A DNA stretch of 64,000 bases, taken from the NCBI RefSeq assembly GCF_007971385.1, contig NZ_CP042434.1:3658001-3722000 (forward strand). The letters are read 5' to 3'. Below, piece by piece: positions 20,797-31,254 of this stretch. The number at the start of each line of letters is the position of its first letter. Position 1 is the first letter of the stretch. The notes below the pieces were generated by a model that did no database searches, was not told where the DNA came from, and worked only from the letters and a program-made list of their open reading frames with translations. The position numbers were made by a program, and so were the translations under genes. Source of the stretch: Arachidicoccus ginsenosidivorans. GTDB lineage: Bacteria > Bacteroidota > Bacteroidia > Chitinophagales > Chitinophagaceae.

Positions 20797-20859
20797 CACT
20801 TAATAAGGTATCAAGAGTGTAAATTCTATTAGTTCCTCACGTATTATTTATCCAAAAAT

Positions 20860-22436
20860 ATGTCAAAAACAAATTCCCAAAGTTTATTAAGAATTATTTG
20901 TATTTGTAGTCTTCTATACGGCTTTTGTTTAAGCGGCAAGGCGCAATCATTTCCACCAAAATATGAAATGAGAGGGGTATGGATTGCTACTGTTCTTAAT
21001 ATTGATTGGCCTAGCAAACCTGGTTTAAGTGCAGAACAACAAAAAATGAATTTGTTCAGATTCTTGATAGGGATAAGGCAATGGGAATCAACGCTGTATT
21101 CGTTCAGGTCAGGCCATCAGGAGATGCTTTTTATCCCTCTCAATATGATCCCTGGAGTGAATTTTTGACGGGGAAACAAGGCCAGGCCCCACAGCCCTTT
21201 TACGACCCACTAAAATTTATGATTGATCAGGCCCATAAAAGGGGGATGGAATTTCATGCGTGGATTAATCCTTATAGAATGGTCTTCGATGTAACTAAAT
21301 CCTCTGTAGCAGCCAATCATATCACCAAAAGGCATCCAGAGTGGTTTGTCAGGTATGGCAAACAGCTCATTTTTAATCCAGGATTACCAGAAACGGTCAA
21401 TTATCTGGTGGGCGTGGTAAAGGATATCGTCCATCGCTACGATGTGGATGGCATTCATTTGGATGATTATTTCTATCCATATCCGACCAGTCAACATTTT
21501 AATGATGATGCCGCCTACCAAAAATATGGCAATGGACTCAGCCTTGCTGATTGGCGCAGAGCGAATTGCGATACGGCGATTAAGCGAGTACATGATGCCA
21601 TTTTACAGATAAAGCCGATGGTTAAATTTGGCGTTAGCCCATTTGGTATTTATCAGAATAAATCGCAGGACCCAGGAGGCAGTGAGACACGTGGAACGAC
21701 CAATTATCATGATCTTTATGCAGATATTCTTCTTTGGTTAAAAGAAGGTTGGATTGATTATGTAGCTCCACAGCTTTATTGGAAGATAGGAAAAACCGGC
21801 CAAGACTTTAGGATACTATTAGATTGGTGGGCAAATCACACTTATGGCAGAGATCTTTATATTGGTCAGGCCGTTTACCATGCTGATGAAAAAGACGTTT
21901 CTGGTTGGTCAGATACAAAGGAACTACCTAATGAGATCAAGTTTTTACGTCAATTTCCAAATAAAGTCCAAGGCAGTCTGTTTTTCAGCAATAAATCGTT
22001 TAACTCCAACCCCAATGGCTTTGTAGATAGTCTTAAAAATAATTACTATCGCAAACCAGCACTAATACCGCCTATGCCCTGGATTGATAAAAATCCGCCA
22101 AATGCACCAGAAATTTGGGCCGGCAGCGGCCGCATGCCCATCATTCAGGGGGCACTTGATGAAATCTCTAGGCGAGAGATTGTCAATAAGTATGTACTCT
22201 ATACCGGAAAAAGTATTGAGGAACTTGGCCAGCATCCAGAACAGATTATTGTTGGCAATAATAATGGCAGTCTTTTTCAGTTTTCGCTTAATTACAGCAA
22301 TATTCCCTTAGGTACTAAAAAGTTTTATGTTTCAGTGACAAGCGTGGATAGAGAAAACAATGAAAGTACAGAAAGTAATATTATTCGTTTTGAGCAAAAG
22401 AGCGACGGTTCCTGGCAAGGATTCAACGGATATTAA
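20860..22436 (+). CDS. GH10-like (GHL10) glycosyl hydrolase, exported, one-base deletion
   Basis: Repaired length 525 residues. Signal peptide at residues 1-28 (LLRIICICSLLYGFCL), then EMRGVWIATVLNIDWPS, the opening of the GHL10 (DUF187-type) TIM barrel, continuing with VQVRPSGDAFYPS, FHAWINPYR, and the catalytic region VDGIHLDDYFYPYP. A C-terminal fibronectin-like part follows. The frame breaks at the A-run 21041-21046; one more A restores QQKNEFVQILDRDKAMGINAVF. Members cleave glycans, some of them peptidoglycan or exopolysaccharide, outside the cytoplasm. It lies 63 bases after the MarR gene on the same strand. Confidence 0.88.
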
Positions 22437-22532
22437 AAGGAATCTAAAAAGCATGCTACAAATAAGAACAGTTGGTAGTAATTGTTTAATTTAGCAGCTT
22501 CAATCAAAATTGATATGTTAATCAGAAATAAT

Positions 22533-24380
22533 ATGAAAAAATATTTACTACTATTACTGGGTGCAGGTTATGGTCTGGCTTTACAGGCCCAACCCGAAAG
22601 ATGGCAACAAAAAGTGAAATACACCATTGATGCAAATCTGGATGTCAACACCAATATAGTCAATGGAAAGGAAAAAATTACTTATTGGAATAATGCGCCT
22701 GATACATTAAATCGTTTATTCATCCACCTTTACTGGAATGCTTTTCAGCCTGGCTCCATGATGGATGTTCGCAGCAGAGAATTAGGGAAAATTATTCTGG
22801 GGAAAAATCGCAAAGGAGAGGCTGTACAGGACTGGGACCCTCGTGTTCGAGACAGAATCTCTAAATTAAGTAGTTCTCAAATTGGTTATCAGCATGTTAA
22901 GTCTTTGAGAATCGACGGCGTTGAACAAAAGCTTATCCCCCATGAGACTATTTTGGAAGTAGATTTGAAAAAGCCCATTTTGCCTCATACGTCCACAGAC
23001 CTGGCCATTGAATTTGAAGCGCAGGTTCCAGAACAAATCAGAAGAAGTGGTCGTGACAACGTGGAGGGCGTTCGCTACAGCATGAGTCAATGGTATCCTA
23101 AGATCGTAGAATATGATTATCAGGGCTGGAATGCGAACCCTTATATCGCCAGGGAATTTTATGGCGTATGGGGAAGTTATGATGTAAATATAACCCTGGA
23201 TAAAAACTATTTGGTTGCCGCAACTGGGACCGTTCAAAATCCAGATGAAGTAGGCTTTGGTTATGGCAAATCTGAAGGCGTACCTCAAAAGGCTGGGGAT
23301 AAAACAACCTGGCATTTTAAGGCAGACAGTGTGCATGACTTTGTGTGGGCTGCTGATAATCAATACAAATTAATCAAAAGGCAAATAGAAGATGGTCCAT
23401 TGTTTTATTTTGTTTATAAACGAAAATCAGCTGACGATGACACAAAATGGAATTTATTAGCTGACTCTGTTGCTTATGTGTATCCGTATATCGCAAGAAC
23501 ATTTGGTGCTTATCCATACCACAATTATTCATTTATCCAAGGAGGAGACGGCGGAATGGAATATCCAATGGCTACCCTGATTAAGGGACCAAGCCTAGGA
23601 ACGGCACTCCATGAATTTGGGCACAATTGGTACCAGGGAATACTTGGAAGTAATGAGAGCCTGTATCCCTGGATGGATGAAGGAGGGGCAACATATTTCC
23701 AAACCCGTATTTTTGGGTGGTTACATCATGACAGTACTTGGTATAAAGCAAGTTACAGGTCCTACTATTACCTGGCTAAAAGCGGTTTAGAAGAACCGAT
23801 GAGCACGCATGCAGATCATTATAATACCAATTTTGCCTATGGGGCTGCGGCTTATGGAAAAGGCGCTGTTTTTTATGACCAATTGGCCTATATAATTGGT
23901 AAAAAAAATATGGATGCTTTCTTACTTCGCTATTTTAATACCTGGGGCTTTAAGCATCCTAATGCCAATGATATGATCCGGGTGGCTGAGAAAGTCAGTG
24001 GGCTGGAGTTAGAATGGTATAAAAATTACTGGGTATATTCAACGAAAACCATCGATTATGCCATTGATAAAGTATCCTCCGTTCAAAATCATGGAGTAGT
24101 CGAGCTAGTCCGCAAAGGAGATATGCCCATGCCACTAGATGTCCTTGTTACCTATAAAGATGGTAAACAGGAAATGTATAATATCCCCTTAGGGATGATG
24201 TATGGGCACAAGCCAGCTGATAATAACTATTATCCCTGGATTTTTGCACCTGAATGGAGATGGACTAGCCCAACCTATCAATTAGAGCTTTCCAGACCAA
24301 ATACTGATATTAAGTCCATAGAAATTGACCCTCATGGCTTGATGGCGGATGTGGATAGGCTAAATAATACGCTGAATTAA
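22533..24380 (+). CDS. M1-family zinc metallopeptidase, exported
   Basis: 615 residues from ATG 22533, picked because MKKYLLLLLGAGYGLALQAQ is a signal peptide (frame open to TTG 22482). Zinc site HEFGHNW is followed 18 residues later by the third ligand Glu in WMDEGGA, the gluzincin spacing; the exopeptidase loop is GGMEYP in place of GxMEN. The family trims N-terminal residues from peptides; the signal peptide points to the periplasm or outside. It ends at a good terminator and may share transcription with the GHL10 gene 96 bases upstream. Confidence 0.92.
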   Translation: MKKYLLLLLGAGYGLALQAQPERWQQKVKYTIDANLDVNTNIVNGKEKITYWNNAPDTLNRLFIHLYWNAFQPGSMMDVRSRELGKIILGKNRKGEAVQDWDPRVRDRISKLSSSQIGYQHVKSLRIDGVEQKLIPHETILEVDLKKPILPHTSTDLAIEFEAQVPEQIRRSGRDNVEGVRYSMSQWYPKIVEYDYQGWNANPYIAREFYGVWGSYDVNITLDKNYLVAATGTVQNPDEVGFGYGKSEGVPQKAGDKTTWHFKADSVHDFVWAADNQYKLIKRQIEDGPLFYFVYKRKSADDDTKWNLLADSVAYVYPYIARTFGAYPYHNYSFIQGGDGGMEYPMATLIKGPSLGTALHEFGHNWYQGILGSNESLYPWMDEGGATYFQTRIFGWLHHDSTWYKASYRSYYYLAKSGLEEPMSTHADHYNTNFAYGAAAYGKGAVFYDQLAYIIGKKNMDAFLLRYFNTWGFKHPNANDMIRVAEKVSGLELEWYKNYWVYSTKTIDYAIDKVSSVQNHGVVELVRKGDMPMPLDVLVTYKDGKQEMYNIPLGMMYGHKPADNNYYPWIFAPEWRWTSPTYQLELSRPNTDIKSIEIDPHGLMADVDRLNNTLN

Positions 24381-24773
24381 CTTTCAAAGCCTTCAATAAA
24401 ATGGAAAATCCCGTGGAGATGATTACTTCACGGGATTTTTTGTAGCTGATTTGCGTAACTGCTTGAAAATGTGCTAAGAATAAATCTTTCAAAAGTTGTT
24501 TGGATTGTTTAAAAATATTTAATTTTGCTCTGTATAAACCCAACAAACAACATGACTAGAATTAGACTAACTGGGGACATGCGGCAATAGGGCAAAATTA
24601 TTAAATGGCGCTCATTGCCAGGATTTTCCTTATTTATAGGGCCTGATGGATTGTGTAACAGTAACAAGCTGAATGGAGGTGTCTTTTAAACTCCAAAAAG
24701 TGTTGCTGTGAACAGTTATGTCATGCGCTAGTGTCACTGCTTAGGCTGAACTAATGCTTTTTAAAAAACTTTT
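24381..24773. other. 393-base gap before PorU2-like copy B
   Basis: Besides the terminator at its left end, no gene, RNA or clear promoter is visible. It does not resemble the upstream region of copy A, so the two paralogs do not share a leader. Confidence 0.5.
24405..24442 (+). terminator. Terminator of the M1 peptidase gene
   Basis: Perfect 11-base arms AAAATCCCGTG (24405-24415) and CACGGGATTTT (24429-24439), 13-base loop, followed by T residues. Confidence 0.85.
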
Positions 24774-27700
24774 ATGTGTAAGAAATGGTGTAGAGGAGCA
24801 ATGGCATTATTGATATTATTGACGCTATTGGGAATGTTAAATGGCGTCAATGCGCAGAAATACAATAATGAATGGATAGTCAATGGCAAGAGCTATTTTA
24901 AATTCAAAATAGCTACTGATGGGCTTTATCGTATTACTGGTAGTAGCCTAACAGAAGCAGGCCTTTCTGGCGCTACAGGCAGCAATTTACAACTTTGGCG
25001 AAATGGTGTTCAGGTACCAATTTATGTCAGTGTAACTGGTGCTTTAGGCACCGGGGATTATATTGAATTCTGGGGAGAACATAATGACGGTGGCGTAGAT
25101 ACAGCTCTATATAAAAAACCTGAAGATCAGCTTAATAAAGCAAAAAGCTTTGAGGGGGATAGTGCGTCCTATTTTTTGACCATCAACACGAATTCTAGTC
25201 AAAATCTAAGAATAAAAAAAGGAGTAAATACAGCAGCTACTGATGCAGCGAGCATGACTCCATTGCCCTATTTTTATTATACTGTCCAGAAAGGACTGGG
25301 TACAACATTTAATGCAGGAGCTGCATCCGTTTATGGAACGTCTTATGTGTATATGTCAGATTATAAAGGTAAATGTTTTGGTATAGTGCTAAATGGTTCA
25401 AAAAGCACAACCACGACCTTCTCGGATTTATACGGATATACCGCTGACGCTGCCATTAAAGGAGAGATTAAAGTTGGTATTGCTGGAGCTTCGAATCAGG
25501 GAAATAACCGTTTCATTACGATACAAGGAACAGATGGCGCAAACACTGTTGCTCCATTGGGGGATTTTGAATCAAAAGTTATTAAAATTAAGAAAGCGGA
25601 AATAGGAAGCAGTTATAAGGTAACAATAACCAATGGTTCGGGTAATACTACCGACAAGGTGAATGCTAGTTTTGTTGAATTACATTATCCCCGTATTTTT
25701 AATTTTGGAGGAGCTGGTTCTTTTAGTTTTGACCTAGGAGCAAGTACTAGTCCCCGTTTATTGAACATTGCCAATTTTGCAGCGAATGGCAGTACGCCAA
25801 TCTTATATAATTTAACTACTGGTATACGCTATCAAGCAGAACAGAATGGTTCAAATTATCAATTTGTGCTGCCGGCAATGGATTCGAGCCATTTTGCTTT
25901 AGTTGGCCAGGCAAGTAACAGTTATACATCTATTGGGAGTACTGCTATAACAAAAAGATCTTTTCCGGACTTAACTAGTTCAGATCAACAGGGAGATTAT
26001 CTTATAATTTCCAATAAGGCATTATATGGTGATGGCGATTATGTAACCCAATACGCAAGCTATAGAAAGTCTCCCGAAGGTGGAAATTATAATGTCCATA
26101 TTTATAATATTGACGATCTTGAAGATATGTTTGCCTTTGGTGTTCATTCTAGTCCCCTAAGTATCATTAATTTCCTGAAATTTGCTCGTCATGACTTTAC
26201 AACAGCACCCAAATTTGTGTTTTTGATAGGGCGCGGACTAACCTTTAATAATCTACAAGGAGCAAATGAGTCAGATCCACTATATCAAGCACAAAATTTA
26301 ATTCCAACATTTGGCTGGCCTGCATCCGACGTTATGTTGACTTCAGAAAATAAAGAACCCATTGCCGCTACAGCAATTGGAAGGTTATCTGCTGTAAAGC
26401 CGGTGGAAATAAAAAATTATCTGGATAAAGTTAAGGTGTATGAGGCTGCTCAGAAAAGCGATGATCATACTATAGAAAATAATAGCTGGAAGAAGAATGT
26501 GGTATTTATTTCTGGTGGGATAAATTCGTCGGAAGAAAATCTATTTGGAAGTTATCTGGGCAATTATCAAACAATATTAAAGGATAGTTTGTATGGCGCA
26601 AATGAGTTTCGTTTAAGGAAAGTTACTGCGGATCAAGTGTTCGACGAGTCTGAAATAAGCTTGAAGAATTTGTTTGCGAGCGGTTTGGGATTGATTAGTT
26701 ATTTTGGGCATGGTGCAAGTACTACAATTGCTTATGGAGAATTAAATGATCCTTCGGTATTTAACAACAATAACAAATATCCATTACTCTTTACAAGTGG
26801 TTGTGATGTAGGCGATTGCTTTAGTTATATGGCTGGAAGAATGACAACCATTAACAATATTACTGAAAGGTATTTATTTACGAAAGATAAGGGGAGCGTT
26901 GGGTTTGTTGCAGAAACCTATCTAGGAGTGACTTCTTATTTAGATTCTTATAATAAGATTCTTTATAAGAATATTAGTTTAAATAATTATGGAATTCCTA
27001 TAGCTATAAGTATGAAAAATAGTCAAAATGGAATGATTAATTTGGCAAATCTTAAACAAATGGATTCTATTTCAAGCTATGCACATGCTGAGCAAACCAA
27101 TTTTTTGGAGATCCTTCTATTTCCCTTTATAACTTTCCCAAACCGGATTTTATTGTTGAAGATAATAAGGTGACAATACCAAGTTCCGTCTCGATCACGT
27201 CTGAAAAGTTTTCCGTTAAGGCTTATTTATATAACATTGGACGTGCGATAGGGGATTCTGTTTTAGTTTCTGTTAAGCATAAATTCCCAAGTGGTAGTAT
27301 TGAAACTTTGTTAGAAAAGAGAATCGCTGCTGTCAGAAGTCTTGATTCTATTGGTTTAGATGTTACAATAGATGCTAATAAAGCAGTAGGGAATAACGAG
27401 ATTATTGTATCTATAGATGGGGATAATAGATATGATGAGTTAAGTGAAACTAATAATTCTATAACAAAAAATATTTATATTTATGCAAACGGAATAACAC
27501 CAGTCTATCCTTATAAGTATTCTATCATACGCAATCCTAATGTTACTCTTGTTGGGTCAACATCCGATGCCTTAGCTGCTGAAAGTAACTATATAATGGA
27601 ATTGGATACAACAGAATTGTTTAATTCATCGTCGTTGGTTACCAAAACAGTTAAATCAATCGGGGGGCGATAAGCTTTGATCCCGGTATTACTTTTAAAG

Positions 27701-29830
27701 ATAGTACTGTTTATTACTGGCGTGTAAGTCCTGTTCCTGGAACAGGTGAGGATTATCGTTGGGCAAATAGTAGTTTTCAGTATATAGCAAGTAAAGGAAT
27801 TGATAAATTGAACGGTATTGGCCAAAGTCATTATTGGCAACACGTCCAGTCTACTATGGCTGGTATTGGAATTGATAGTGTAAGTAGGCAGTGGCGTTTT
27901 AATGAATTATTACATTCATTTTTGATAGCCCACGGTGTTTATGGGTCTGGTATACCTACTGGCTGGAGCAATTTTGCTATTCGTCAAGATGGCGCGCTGA
28001 TCTCCAGTTTCCAATGCACAACATTGGGTAATTCTTTGATGTTTAATGTATTTACGCCTGATGGAATACAGCCGTATATAAATGAATCTACCCCAAGCCC
28101 AGTACAAAATGTGCCCAATACTAGTATAGGCGGATTCATGGGATCTAAGGCATCATGTGGGAATCATCCCTACTCGTTTGATGTTGATCCTATAAATTAT
28201 CCCAATACGAATAAGTATAATTTTCAGTTTACGTATAAAACAGCTGCTGATAGGGATAATATTGCAAAATTTATGGATTGGATTCCTGATGGCTCTTATG
28301 TTATTGTAAGACTATTTGTGGTTTCGCCTTATACTTCTATACCTTTTGTAGATACATGGAAGAGTGATGCAAGCGGGGTAAATAATCTGTACCAGAAGTT
28401 TATTGGTCAAGGCTTATCAGCCATCGATGATTTTACTAGTGCGAAAGCAGGCTTGTTTATATATAAAAAATCAGATAACAGCTTTACACCTTATCAGCAA
28501 TTAACAGCGGATTATTTGGAACAGATACAGGTTTCAACCAGTTTGGTTGGTAAGGATTCCATCGGTTATGTAACTTCTCCCAAATTTGGTCCAGCCAAAA
28601 GTTGGAGTTCCATTCAGTGGAATGGCAAAAGTGAGGAATCTACTAGTACAGATCATGCGAGCGTAGATGTAATTGGTATAACCGCTAGTGGATCAACCTC
28701 AGTATTACGTACACTAAGTTCAACTGAACAAAATGTAGATATCTCTTCCATAGATGCGGCTACTTATCCGTATTTGCAGTTAAAATTAAGGAATGTCGAC
28801 AGTGTAAATTATACGCCTTACCAGTTAAGATACTGGCATATAATGTACACTCCTGTCCCTGAAGGTGCCCTGGCAGGTAATCTCGGCTTGCAAATGCATG
28901 ATACCTTGAACCTTGGAGATGATTATCATTTTGCCATCGCATTTAAAAATGTAAGCGATCAGGTTTATAGTGATTCCATTAAGGCTACAGTAACTGTCAA
29001 GGATACCAGTAATAATGTATTTACCATTCCTGTAAGCCGTTTAAAACCACTTGCCCCAGGTGATACCGCAATGCTTGGCTTTACGATTCCTGGATATTAT
29101 ACAGTCTTCAATAAAGATAACCCTACTTTTAGTCCATTATCTGTAGGCACTTCTAATCTTGCGGGTGGCAATTTACTGAGTGTCTCTCTTAATCCGGATA
29201 ACAACCCATTAGAGCAAACGCTGGAGAATAATAGTCTGGCGCAACGTTTCTTTGTAAAATCTGCTCCTGTTCCGGTTGATTTTGGTAAATTTTCGGCCAG
29301 TTTAATGCCAGATTATACAGTGCACCTCTCATGGCATGTGTTGACTGCGATCAACAGCGATTACTATATCATCCAGAGAAGTTCGGATGGCAAAACCTTT
29401 AAAGAGGTTTCAAGGCAAAATAGCCTGGGAGATGGGACCAATGATTGGCTTATAGTGCATTGGATAATATTGCTTCATTAGCAGGTCAACCGTCCACGGT
29501 ATTCTACCGTATTGTAGGAGTGGATAAAGCAGGGTATAGCTATTACAGTATCATTGCAACAGTGCATCCTGTCTGGAACAATTGGTCGTTTAGCGTAGCG
29601 CCCAATCCGATTACCCAGGATAAATTGCAAATATTGTTATCCTCCAAAGAAATAACACCTATTAAGGTAACATTAATGGATTTGACAGGCAGAGTAATAT
29701 TACAACAAAACATAACACCAGGCAGCGCTGGTAAGATTACTGTAAATACACCGCATCTGGCAGCTGGCATGTATTTGGTACAAGTGCTCCAAGGGATCAT
29801 AAAGCCGACGCTAAAGTAATTCGTAAATAA
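24774..29830 (+). CDS. PorU2-like gingipain-family (C25) protein, copy B, with type A sorting domain, four one-base deletions
   Basis: Repaired length about 1686 residues. Signal peptide with MALLILLTLLGMLNG and a cut near NAQ. The C25 catalytic His is in SYFGHGAS (residue 646) and Cys in SGCDVGDC (residue 677). The Ig-like region is nearly identical to copy A, but the C-terminus differs: fibronectin-like YYIIQRSSDGKTF, then a type A T9SS sorting domain with SVAPNP, LMDLTGRVI and LAAGMYLVQV ending KVIRK. Breaks: T missing at 27101-27106, G missing at 27662-27667, a base missing near 29443-29448 (before AYSALDN), and G missing at 29793-29795. The sorting domain suggests this copy is itself T9SS cargo. 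It ends before a hairpin at 29901. Confidence 0.83.
27078..28829 (+). repeat. Long near-identical repeat, copy in PorU2-like gene B
   Basis: 1752 bases matching 12763-14515. The borders fall inside coding sequence: on the left at YAHAEQTNF and on the right at QLRYWH. Sequence outside these borders is clearly diverged at DNA level. Confidence 0.9.
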
Positions 29831-29900
29831 AAAGAATGGATTACAGGAAACAATATATGACAATTGGAAAATATTAGTGATTGAGATATCCACTAATGTA

Positions 29901-29937
29901 GAAGGCCCTTTAGTTTTGCAATTAACTAAGGGCCTTC
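29901..29937. terminator. Hairpin downstream of PorU2-like copy B
   Basis: GAAGGCCCTTTAGTT pairs with AACTAAGGGCCTTC with one bulged T; a short T-rich stretch follows. It lies between copy B (+) and the DUF3037 gene (-). Confidence 0.65.
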
Positions 29938-30025
29938 GCTTTGTAAAGTACAGTAAAAGAGTGTTTTACGGTTTTTCTGATTCTTATTTTTTTCGATAAA
30001 AAAGCTTTAGATTTCTCCGCTATTA

Positions 30026-30410
30026 TTATAATACCATCTTCTCAAATAAATCCTGAAAAGCCTTTTTGGGGTCCATTGCCCTACCAGGGTGTATTCTGGA
30101 GCTTTGGATGATGGTACTTCTGATAGCAGTCAACCATCTAAATCTGGAGGCCGGATCAAGTTTTGACACCGGATGTTCAGATTTTTCCCCTCTGGCAATC
30201 GCCACAAAAGAGTTCAAATGGGCAGTAATTTCTTTTGTATTGATCTCATTTACCGCAAGACAATGAATGCGCTCAAGATTTAAATGATATTTGCAGTCCA
30301 GGTAGCCGGTCGCCTTACAATATACAATAACCCCACATTAATAAATTCCTCTCTATCAACACGGGCACCAGCCTGATTGTGGCATATTCATATAAGTGCA
30401 GCTCTTGCAT
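30026..30410 (-). CDS. DUF3037 protein, two one-base deletions
   Basis: Repaired length 128 residues. It begins MQELHLYEYATIRLVPRVD and continues REEFINVGVIVYC, the conserved opening of DUF3037 proteins, and ends DLFEKMVL. As written, the frame is broken twice: one C missing in the coding CCC run (plus 30363-30365) and one G missing in the coding GGGG run (plus 30331-30334). The chosen ATG (30410) lies inside the end of the HipA-like gene, overlapping it by 23 bases in another frame. DUF3037 has no known biochemical role, but it commonly sits beside HipA-like kinases, so the two probably work together. Confidence 0.75.
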
Positions 30411-31173
30411 CAATGGCTGTTTTTAAAAAGATTTCAGAATGTTGTATCCGGTACCAGATAAAATCAAAGTAAATATCTTTTACCTGTTCAGGCGAATAAG
30501 CCGGATCATAGTCCTGAAGCCATTCATCAGGTATCAGCTGGATGATTTCCCAGAGTTTTTCTGCGGTAATCAGTTTTTTGCAGAACTCGTCTGCTTTCTC
30601 TAGCTGTGAGGCCTGTGGCAATAAAATATGATCCTTGATCATCGCAAATGGACTTTTTTTGCTCGTCTCATGCCCGGTCCAGTTATGATGAAAATAAAGG
30701 GCTGCTCCGTGATCGATCAACCATAATTCACCCCGCCATGTCAACATATTGGCATTTCTGGCGGTGCGGTCCATATTTGTGATCAGGGCATCCAGCCATA
30801 CAAGCCTGGAGGCGGTCTGGGGATCCACTTTAGTCACAGCCGGATCATAGGTAATGGCGCCACTCAAATAATGCAACGCCAGATTCTCACCGATGCTGGC
30901 TTTCAGTAGGTCCTGTATCTCTTCATCAGGCTCGGTCCTGCCAAAGCTGCTATCCAGGTTGGCAAAGACAATTTCCGGTACCTTAAAGCCCAGCACACGC
31001 GCTAGTTCGCCACCGATCAACTCGGCGACCAGAGCCTTAATGCCCTGGCCGGCTCCACGGAATTTCACGACATAACTAAAACCGTCGTCCGCCTCAGCGA
31101 TGGCAGGCAGTGACCCGCCTTCCTTTAATGGCGTGACATAACGCGTGACTTGCACGCTTCTGATTTCTATCAT
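30388..31173 (-). CDS. HipA-like kinase domain protein
   Basis: 261 residues. The single domain keeps HipA-type kinase features: LVWLDALITNMDRTARNAN matches the catalytic-loop pattern with Asp and Asn, and LIDHGAALYF corresponds to the metal-binding DFG-like segment; N-terminal YVVKF carries a likely ATP-binding Lys. It lacks the N-terminal couple domain and the C-terminal extension of classical HipA (about 440 residues), and no HipB-type repressor is nearby. Classical HipA phosphorylates glutamyl-tRNA synthetase and causes persistence. This shorter type is usually followed by DUF3037, as here with a 23-base overlap, which implies translational coupling. It is more GC-rich than the flanking copy B. 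Confidence 0.8.
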   Translation of the reverse strand: MIEIRSVQVTRYVTPLKEGGSLPAIAEADDGFSYVVKFRGAGQGIKALVAELIGGELARVLGFKVPEIVFANLDSSFGRTEPDEEIQDLLKASIGENLALHYLSGAITYDPAVTKVDPQTASRLVWLDALITNMDRTARNANMLTWRGELWLIDHGAALYFHHNWTGHETSKKSPFAMIKDHILLPQASQLEKADEFCKKLITAEKLWEIIQLIPDEWLQDYDPAYSPEQVKDIYFDFIWYRIQHSEIFLKTAIDARAALI

Positions 31174-31254
31174 AAGTATTTAAATATGAAGGCTCCTATT
31201 TCAGGCATATATATACATATACATGTCCCTTTTAATGGACTTTGCCATTAAGGC

